Source of the DNA: Microplitis mediator
Lineage: Eukaryota; Arthropoda; Insecta; Hymenoptera; Braconidae
Length of the DNA stretch: 64,000 nucleotides
Direction of reading: 5' to 3'
Assembly: GCF_029852145.1 (NCBI RefSeq)
Contig: NC_079978.1
Span: 4,278,001-4,342,000 of the forward strand
Every line of letters begins with the position of its first letter. Position 1 is the first letter of the stretch. The translations under genes were made by a program, and so were the position numbers. This document shows positions 58,301 to 64,000 of the stretch, in pieces. The notes beneath the pieces are model-generated. The model was not told where the DNA came from. It worked only from the letters and a program-made list of their open reading frames with translations, and ran no database searches.

Positions 58301-61300
58301 CAGATGAAAGACCTGTTAATATTAAAAATTACAGAATTCCTTATGCTTTAAAGGAAGAAATCAATCGACAAATTAAAGAATTATTGGAAAATAATATTAT
58401 TGTGGAATCAAGGTCACCATACAACAGCCCAGTCTGGATAGTTCCAAAGAAACCGGACTCTGAAGGAAGAAAACAATGGAGAATGGTAATCGATTATCGA
58501 GCGTTAAATGAAAAGACGATTAAAAATGCATATCCACTACCAAATATAACTGATATAATTGATAGTTTGGGTGGAGTTGAATATTATTCTGTTCTAGATT
58601 TATCATCGGGTTTTCATCAAATTAAAATGAAGGAAAAAGATCAACATAAAACTGCTTTTTCTACTATTTTAGGTCATTTTGAATTTTTAAGATTGGTTTT
58701 TGGCCTAGCAAATGGCCCAGCAACATTTCAAGCATTAATGGAAGATGTTTTTTCAGGATTAATTGGTGTTATATTATATGTTTTTATGGATGATATAATT
58801 TTATTTGCAAGAACTTTACAGGAACACATCGAACGATTAAAAATTGTTTTTCAAAGATTAAAAGAAGCAAATTTGAAACTAAAACCAGATAAATGCAAAT
58901 TCCTCAAACGAGAAGTTTGTTATTTAGGTCATTTAATTAGTAAAAATTCTATCAGACCTGATCCAAGTAAAATTGAAGCTGCAAAGAAATATCCAGTTCC
59001 TACTACTCAGAAAAAAGTTCGTCAATTTTTGGGTTTTACTAATTATTATAGAAGATTTATTAAAGATTTTGCGAAAATAGCTAAACCATTGACAAAATTA
59101 CTTCAAAAAGATGTCAAGTTTTTATGGAATAAAGAAACTCAAGAAGCTTTTGAAATATTAAGAAATAAATTATGTGAACCACCTGTATTAAATACACCTG
59201 ATTTTACAATGCCATTTATTATTACCACTGATGCATCAGGTTATGCAATCGGAGCAGTTTTATCACAAGGACAAATCGGAGAAGATACTGCATGTGCATA
59301 CGCTTCAAGAGTATTGAGAGACGCTGAAATAAGATACGAAACATATGAAAAAGAAGCATTAGCTATTGTTTTTGGTGTAAAAATATTTAGACCATATGTT
59401 TATGGTAAAGAATTTACTCTCGTTACAGATCATAAACCATTAGTTTGGTTTCAAAAGGCAAAAGATGTAAACACAAGAGTTTTGAAATGGAGATTAAAAT
59501 TAGGAGAATATAATTTTAAAGTTATTTACAAACCAGGTAAAACAAATTATGTTGCTGATGCTTTGTCAAGAAATCCAATCGAAACAGGAGAATTTCAACA
59601 AATCAAAGTAACAACAAGAGCTGCAGCAAAGAAACAAGAAATAAAAACCACACCACAACCAACAATTAAAACAACTAATGAAATTAATAAAAATAAAAAT
59701 TTAAACAAAAACAAAAAAGAAATACAAAAAAAAGTAAGTGATAAAAATAACGATTCAACCGACGAAGAAATTACAAATCAACCAAGAATTATTAAGCGCA
59801 AGAAAAAAGTGAAACAAATCAAGAAAAGGAAAGAAATAAAAGATCAAGAATTAAATCAAGAAAGTGTGAGCAGTTCTTTAAGCTCAGATGAAAATATTGA
59901 AAATATAATAAATGAACAAAACAATAATAAAAATGATTCATCAGATCATAGTGATTCTGATATTAAAGAAATTTTAGAAGCGGGAAATATTCGTAATATA
60001 GTTGATATTAAAGATTATTTTCATTTCAGAAAAGATAATTTAGCTTATTTTATTAGCACCAATGGTGAACCATGCGATAATGGCGCAGTTAAATTAAAAG
60101 AAATAAATAAATTACCGACATTTAAAAATTTAGAGTTAGGAAAAGTAGTTGAAAAGAAAATTAAAAATAAATATTATTTTGCTTTGCCTATTCGTGAAAA
60201 AGAAAAAGAATCAATTGTAATTTTAATTGAAAATTTAAAATTAATTTTTGAAAACTTAAAAGAAACTTTAGAAAAATTCAAATTAAAAACAGTAAGTTTT
60301 GCAAAAAGTGAAAACATTGAAAATTTACCGTGGAATAATGTCATAACAGAATTAAAAAATGTTTTTGACGGAACTGATATTAAAGTAATAATCTGTTTGG
60401 GCACAATTATTTATGTTCCTATCGAAAAAAGAGATGAAATTTTTTATGAAATGCATAAATCACCAATCGGGGGTCATAAAGGGGTAACTAAAACTTATCA
60501 AAGAATTAAAAAAGATTATTATTGGGAAAATTTGAAAAATGATATTCAACGTAGAATTCAACAATGTTTAGATTGTCAATTAAAAAAATTAGTTCGTATA
60601 AAACACAGGGAACCTATGGTTATTACTGATACTCCAGCTGCTTGTTTCTGGAAAATTTCTATGGATATTGTCGGGGCAAAACAAAAAACTAAAAGAGGAA
60701 ATGAATATATTTTAACTATTCAAGATTTATTTTCTAAATTTTGTATCGCAGAAGCATTACCTAACACTTTAGCTACAACAATTTCAACTGCTTTTGTCAA
60801 AAAATTTATTTGTTATTTTGGTCCGCCAAAAATTATTCTTACAGACCAAGGTCGTAACTTTTTAAGTGCTATTTTAAAATGCGTAGCAAAAAGATTCGGT
60901 ATTAAAAAACTTAAAACTACAGCTTATCATCCACAATCAAACGGTTCATTAGAACGATCACATCACACATTAAACGAATACCTTAAACACTACTCATCCA
61001 TTGATGAAGAGTGGGACGAATGGATTGAATTAGCAACATTTTCATACAATACAAGTTATCATGAAGGAATTAAAAATACACCTTATGCTATTGTCTTTGG
61101 ACAACAGTCTAGATTACCTTCTAGCGAACCAATAAGAGAATGTGAGCAATTACCTACAATGCAAGGTTATTTAATTGATTTAATCACAAGATTACATGGG
61201 ATAAGACTATTAGCTTATCAAAATTTAGTTGACGCTAAACACAAATCTAAAAAATATTATGATAAACATTGTAATCCACAAAATTTAAAAGTAGGTCAAT

Positions 61301-61530
61301 ATGTATTTTTACAAAGTGGACCAAATCCAGGTAAAACAAAAGATCATTACTCTGGACCACACAAAATTCTCGAAATTTTGGGTAAAGGAAACGTAAAAAT
61401 TCAAACAGAAAAAAGAATTCAAATAGTTCACATGAATCGATTGAGATATTCATTTATAAATCCAGAAATTACACCAATTAAAAAAACACGTAAACAAAAG
61501 AAAAATAGCGATGAAGAAAATTCTAATTAA
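55327..61530 (+). CDS. gag-pol: Gag-Pol polyprotein, Ty3/Gypsy retrovirus-like element
   Basis: A single open frame of 2067 residues. Order: Asn-rich N-terminus (1-165); capsid-like helical region (about 170-370); four CCHC zinc knuckles starting at Cys424, 452, 482 and 502; aspartic protease DTG at 589-591; a Lys/Glu- and Asp/Glu-rich linker (about 722-825); reverse transcriptase from about 985 with FMDD (Asp1155/1156); RNase H with TTDASG (Asp1302) and ADALSR; a second charged linker and a globular tether region; integrase with HHCC zinc site and D1780, D1840, E1876 (D-x59-D-x35-E). The catalytic residues are all present, so the enzyme set looks functional. Gag and Pol are fused in one frame, with no frameshift. 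A seven-codon upstream frame starting at 55317 overlaps the ATG. Module order (RT-RH-IN) and RT sequence place it in Ty3/Gypsy, not BEL/Pao or copia. Confidence 0.95.
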   Translation: MSNRIVTRKFAKENNIDINLDPSGENPDSSTEKQKNPYCPSGRRSLKDTSISLNYSNFVQNNNLHSTNQLTNESIEENPNENNSESNHHSNIENSTESFEKSPSISEENKEVNTHDNQTNDSAQHSEVNSTNEHPHNALLNDERILNNNNNHNNNNINQINNEQPVAMALSANQSISLRDALEFVPEYDGENMTLTEFITACNEAFNSLPEDAELNLVKLLRKKLKGDLRKSINCATVNTKQQFYDFLRGKAAPNKTEMQLLGELGRVYQKDRESVLKYSNRICDIAAQLVEVHKRTHTQVENDAYILQVERRAVESFLNGLNPEIESKIRTLNNNFQNTLNEAIKIEQKIKFRKELSEFENIKRRGIEKPVFLCDEVNREHNNSQKPHQSNYQQKQDFYSQNKQFDNNKNFNQQSNLRQTVICQFCDKAGHTADKCFKLLNSRESQNVERCQICNRSGHIAKICRFKHEFLNNNSKNFNKCLTCGSHEHSSNNCPKQIISCDYCKKMGHRIRDCWKKINDEEKQIKENHPSTSNSHFGIFDRIPLKTISDKKETRVEQINLNKNNKSPTILLGYSVNPNVGRISVMLDTGSGPNILKESFCPKGAILDKTKTIKLLGINEIPVEALGEVELDFLDLEIKFLIVPDDFPIEQSGILGSNFFDEAKVQICYKDRVIKINNKQYFFYDTDESINQSFNCEKLVQNNKINFQDKIYPVTTEENLEEKNELKKEEIKEDEKEEMKEEIKEEIKNEKEVHKVKIETNKETDEEIIMKIENEEESDFDDDMHQIMAMGFQNFNIYGSDTDYDSDDEAEEESEEEEPEEENKIKVKINKETTKTFNKNKINNNQPENEKNLKEKSENINTIKQDNNQEKNSKVNSNYNIENKDYNLHESINKYNKEIIYAQRVLVINNARENEEKNQEDATGYSSHDTDAINKNKSRFEKIKEVLNVKHLNKTEQESLYDLIKDNTERFHLPGEYLPATDRVEHEILTTDERPVNIKNYRIPYALKEEINRQIKELLENNIIVESRSPYNSPVWIVPKKPDSEGRKQWRMVIDYRALNEKTIKNAYPLPNITDIIDSLGGVEYYSVLDLSSGFHQIKMKEKDQHKTAFSTILGHFEFLRLVFGLANGPATFQALMEDVFSGLIGVILYVFMDDIILFARTLQEHIERLKIVFQRLKEANLKLKPDKCKFLKREVCYLGHLISKNSIRPDPSKIEAAKKYPVPTTQKKVRQFLGFTNYYRRFIKDFAKIAKPLTKLLQKDVKFLWNKETQEAFEILRNKLCEPPVLNTPDFTMPFIITTDASGYAIGAVLSQGQIGEDTACAYASRVLRDAEIRYETYEKEALAIVFGVKIFRPYVYGKEFTLVTDHKPLVWFQKAKDVNTRVLKWRLKLGEYNFKVIYKPGKTNYVADALSRNPIETGEFQQIKVTTRAAAKKQEIKTTPQPTIKTTNEINKNKNLNKNKKEIQKKVSDKNNDSTDEEITNQPRIIKRKKKVKQIKKRKEIKDQELNQESVSSSLSSDENIENIINEQNNNKNDSSDHSDSDIKEILEAGNIRNIVDIKDYFHFRKDNLAYFISTNGEPCDNGAVKLKEINKLPTFKNLELGKVVEKKIKNKYYFALPIREKEKESIVILIENLKLIFENLKETLEKFKLKTVSFAKSENIENLPWNNVITELKNVFDGTDIKVIICLGTIIYVPIEKRDEIFYEMHKSPIGGHKGVTKTYQRIKKDYYWENLKNDIQRRIQQCLDCQLKKLVRIKHREPMVITDTPAACFWKISMDIVGAKQKTKRGNEYILTIQDLFSKFCIAEALPNTLATTISTAFVKKFICYFGPPKIILTDQGRNFLSAILKCVAKRFGIKKLKTTAYHPQSNGSLERSHHTLNEYLKHYSSIDEEWDEWIELATFSYNTSYHEGIKNTPYAIVFGQQSRLPSSEPIRECEQLPTMQGYLIDLITRLHGIRLLAYQNLVDAKHKSKKYYDKHCNPQNLKVGQYVFLQSGPNPGKTKDHYSGPHKILEILGKGNVKIQTEKRIQIVHMNRLRYSFINPEITPIKKTRKQKKNSDEENSN

Positions 61531-63613
61531 TTTATGTTTACAGATGATTTTCAATATCACTTTTGTGATTTATTTTATTTTATTATGGTCATCATCAGCG
61601 AGTGGAATTATTGGGTATGATTGCGGGAAATTTTCATCAAATTCAACAACAATTTCAATTACAGAGGTGGGAGATTGTGATATTCATCCTAAAGAAATAA
61701 ATATAACAGAACCGTTTATTCAATTATTACAATTAAAAGAATATTCGTTAACAAAAGTCATTCAATGTAAAATCGAAGTAGATCGAAATATTTATCATTG
61801 CGGGGCTTATTCTCATATGTCGGTAGTACATAGCGGGCGTATGGAATATATTGAAGAAATTTCAAAAGAAAGATGTTTAGATATTCATAAATCGGGATCA
61901 TATAGATTCGGTACATTATTTATAACCGGTTTGAAAATTAATAGCACAACTACGCGTGGTGCAACACTCGCAGGGTCAATCGGTAATGATGGAACGTGTA
62001 ATAAAGGAAGTTATTCGGATTTTTATGGAAGTTGGAGCGATATTGTCGTTCAAGGGGTTTTAAAAATTACAATACAAGAATATTTCGCGGAAGTTAAATA
62101 TGAAAATGATAAAATTTATTTAAAATCGGGTTTAACATGTACTTTATCTGATTTATCTTGTTTGGATTTAGAAGGAGGTTATACTTTTTGGGACTATATT
62201 CCATCACATAAATGTGATTTTCAAAATTTCGGAGTTTTATACACGGGTAAAGTAAATAAAACATCTGAGAAAAATTCAGATAAACATGAAATTATTTATT
62301 CCTTAGAATCAAATGGAATAACATTTGCATTAACTACCACAAATATTGAAATTATTTGTGGCTATAAAATAATCAGAACTGAACATCCTAAATTATTTAT
62401 CTTTGAAACATCAAAGAATGATTTAATGTTAAATAATAAAATATCAATAGAAAATTTAGATCTATTTGCGTATGTTAATTCTAAGTTTGTATATGTAGAA
62501 AAATTTATACAAAAACAAATTAAACAATTATATTATGATGTGTTAATTCATCGTTGTATGTTAGAACGTAATACTTTAAAAAATTTGTTATCAATTGCGT
62601 CAAGTAAACCAGACGAGTTTGCTTATAATTATATGAAAGGACCAGGTTATATGGCTATAATGTCAGGTGAATCGATAAACATTGTAAAGTGCATACCTGT
62701 TGAAGTATCAGTTTACCCAAGAAGTGAGTGTTATAACGAATTACCAGTGAAAAGAGGAAATGACAGTTACTTTTTAACTCCAAAAACAAGAATTTTAGTA
62801 AGAAAAGGTACTCAGATTGATTGCAATCCACTTTTTCCACCTTTATTTTTAATAGATGGATCATGGTACAAATTTACACCTAATCCAGTTGAAGTTTTAC
62901 CACCAAATAAAATTCAACCATTAACTAAACCAACATGGAAATATACTTCTCCAAAATTTTTAGCTACAAGTGGAATTTATTCTGAACAAGATCTCGACAA
63001 ATTAAGACATAGAATTATGTCTCCAGTAGAAAAACCAGCAATTTTAAGCAATATTGCTAGAGGAATGGATGGTTTGCATTTTGCAAATCAAGGTGAATCA
63101 ATATTAAATTTATTTGACACTAATGCATTACAAAAATTAGCTGATTCAGCATGGGAAAAAACATGGGGAAAATTTTTAATTTTTGGATCTGCAAGTGCGG
63201 GAATATTTAGTATAATTATGATTATACGACTAGTAAAATTTTCATTTGACACATTACTTCATGCTTTTCAAATTCGAAAAACTCATGGATGCTCTTTTTA
63301 TTTGTGTTTTTCATTTTGGGATGCCTGTACTAACTACATTTTAATAAGAGCACAAGAAAATAACATCAAGAATATTCATAAAAGTATTAATAATAATAAT
63401 AATACAAATTCAAACAATGATGAAAATGTTGAATTAGTTATAATTCGACAACCAACCCAAAATCAAGAAATTCAAACAACTATTGAAAATACTGAACCAT
63501 CAGCACCATCAACAGATGAAAAAATTTATCCAAGTTTACCAACAAATGAAGAAGAAAATAATGAAGCAAGAACTATTCAAAAAACAACTAGCATGTTCCG
63601 TTTATCCTCATAA
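61511..63613 (+). CDS. env: Envelope glycoprotein, chuvirus-type, of the retrovirus-like element
   Basis: 700 codons, overlapping the end of gag-pol by 20 bases in the +1 frame. An internal ATG at 61544 (residue 12) stands directly after a tttacag acceptor, so a spliced message would start there and expose a signal peptide (about residues 12-34) before GIIGYDC. The ectodomain is cysteine-rich with several N-x-S/T sites. A membrane span lies at about 555-575, followed by a tail of about 125 residues. From memory of the family, the pattern (YDC near the start, YHCGAYSH, a WDYIP...C segment, a YFLTP block) resembles glycoproteins of chuviruses and their copies in insect genomes; a search would be needed to confirm. 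The tail carries PSAP (663-666) and YPSL (673-676). No internal stop or frameshift. Confidence 0.85.
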   Translation: MKKILINLCLQMIFNITFVIYFILLWSSSASGIIGYDCGKFSSNSTTISITEVGDCDIHPKEINITEPFIQLLQLKEYSLTKVIQCKIEVDRNIYHCGAYSHMSVVHSGRMEYIEEISKERCLDIHKSGSYRFGTLFITGLKINSTTTRGATLAGSIGNDGTCNKGSYSDFYGSWSDIVVQGVLKITIQEYFAEVKYENDKIYLKSGLTCTLSDLSCLDLEGGYTFWDYIPSHKCDFQNFGVLYTGKVNKTSEKNSDKHEIIYSLESNGITFALTTTNIEIICGYKIIRTEHPKLFIFETSKNDLMLNNKISIENLDLFAYVNSKFVYVEKFIQKQIKQLYYDVLIHRCMLERNTLKNLLSIASSKPDEFAYNYMKGPGYMAIMSGESINIVKCIPVEVSVYPRSECYNELPVKRGNDSYFLTPKTRILVRKGTQIDCNPLFPPLFLIDGSWYKFTPNPVEVLPPNKIQPLTKPTWKYTSPKFLATSGIYSEQDLDKLRHRIMSPVEKPAILSNIARGMDGLHFANQGESILNLFDTNALQKLADSAWEKTWGKFLIFGSASAGIFSIIMIIRLVKFSFDTLLHAFQIRKTHGCSFYLCFSFWDACTNYILIRAQENNIKNIHKSINNNNNTNSNNDENVELVIIRQPTQNQEIQTTIENTEPSAPSTDEKIYPSLPTNEEENNEARTIQKTTSMFRLSS
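61531..61543 (+). promoter_or_regulatory. Candidate env splice acceptor
   Basis: tttatgtttacag immediately precedes ATG at 61544. The same CAG-ATG arrangement recurs before the next gene at 63738. Confidence 0.55.
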
Positions 63614-63737
63614 ACTAAATTTTAAACTCTATTCTAAAAATACTAACAACTTGTGACTAACAAATTTTAAAAAATTTTTAATTATTTTAATTTTATAATT
63701 TTAGTGATGATACTTAAAATTAAAAGTGTTATTACAG
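63614..63737 (+). promoter_or_regulatory. Spacer with candidate acceptor for the third gene
   Basis: AT-rich 124-base gap after env ending in gtgttattacag, directly against the next ATG. A pyrimidine tract is weak, as in the env acceptor. Confidence 0.5.
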
Positions 63738-64000
63738 ATGAAAATTCCTGCCGGAGTACTTAAACAAATGAAAGAAGATGAAGAATTGGATGCATTGTAC
63801 GGAATTCCACATACCAGAATTCCTGGAAGAAATTTAAAATTCTACGCAAGTTTGATAACATCATATTGTACCATGCCGAGAGAAATAGTAAAAGAGTTTT
63901 ATCACAATGATTTTGACAACGCATCTATGTGCGAAAATTGTTTAAAAGACTGTCCAATGATTTTTACAAAAAGATTTAAATATTGCAATCAAAACTGGCA
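63738..64000 (+). CDS. Third gene of the retrovirus-like element, unknown function (partial)
   Basis: An open frame starts at the ATG after attacag and stays open for 87 codons to the window edge. It begins MKIPAGVLKQMKEDEELD and contains a cysteine cluster (Cys-x2-Cys-x3-Cys, CENCLKDC) near its visible end. There is no signal peptide and no membrane span. Its base and codon use resembles gag-pol and env. I do not recognise a family; the cluster could bind zinc. Being downstream of env and ahead of the expected 3' LTR, it is likely an extra gene of the element, expressed from its own spliced message. Confidence 0.6.
   Translation, partial: MKIPAGVLKQMKEDEELDALYGIPHTRIPGRNLKFYASLITSYCTMPREIVKEFYHNDFDNASMCENCLKDCPMIFTKRFKYCNQNW

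Noticed and set aside
53382..64000. Solo LTR or 3' LTR inside the window
   Set aside because: No second copy of the 53.4-55.1 kb sequence was seen downstream of env, so the element runs past the right edge.

Overview
The window looks like nuclear DNA of an insect, most likely a hymenopteran and possibly a parasitoid wasp. It is very AT-rich, its genes have many short exons split by GT/AG introns, and it is crowded with short inverted-repeat elements. It encodes a Hunchback-type zinc-finger protein, an angiomotin, NKAP and insect-type CYP4 P450s. The species assignment is inference from gene content and composition; no search was run.

Layout. 1-9.1 kb has no recognisable gene. It holds a 2.4-kb repeat (copy A), a 5S-rRNA-derived SINE and several MITEs. 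9.1-11.1 kb (minus) is a divergent, short hunchback-like gene, with a candidate promoter and 5' exon at 13.0-13.3 kb. 13.0-16.8 kb holds copies B and C of the repeat in tandem; the promoter/5'-exon segment is also present in copy A. 17.3-18.3 kb is a near-perfect 1-kb foldback element, followed by more MITEs up to 21.1 kb. 21.7-23.0 kb (plus) is NKAP. 23.2-24.8 kb (minus) is a probably mitochondrial rhodanese-domain protein, tail-to-tail with NKAP. 26.5-34.3 kb (plus) is angiomotin, rebuilt as 11 coding exons and 1143 residues. 37.0-42.0 kb and 42.4-46.0 kb (minus) are two tandem CYP4 genes: the first carries a one-base frameshift, the second is intact (518 residues). 46-52.3 kb is gene-poor. 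52.3-53.4 kb is a triple nest of inverted-repeat elements. From about 53.4 kb to beyond the right edge lies an intact-looking endogenous Ty3/Gypsy retrovirus-like element: tRNA-Pro primer site, one gag-pol reading frame of 2067 residues, an envelope gene related to chuvirus-type glycoproteins, and a further reading frame after env that leaves the window.

Exon boundaries were worked out by hand from GT/AG sites, reading phase and family conservation. All exon sets quoted close in phase except the frameshifted P450 exon.

The host genes are unrelated in function: segmentation or transcription (hunchback, NKAP), sulfur chemistry (rhodanese), Hippo/junction signalling (angiomotin) and oxidation of lipids or xenobiotics (CYP4). 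What ties the window together is transposon activity: MITEs lie in introns of NKAP, rhodanese, angiomotin and both P450s, and one intron of NKAP is almost entirely MITE sequence. The most novel signal is the complex-retrovirus-like layout at the right end, where both env and the extra downstream gene begin at an ATG placed directly after a CAG splice-acceptor sequence.
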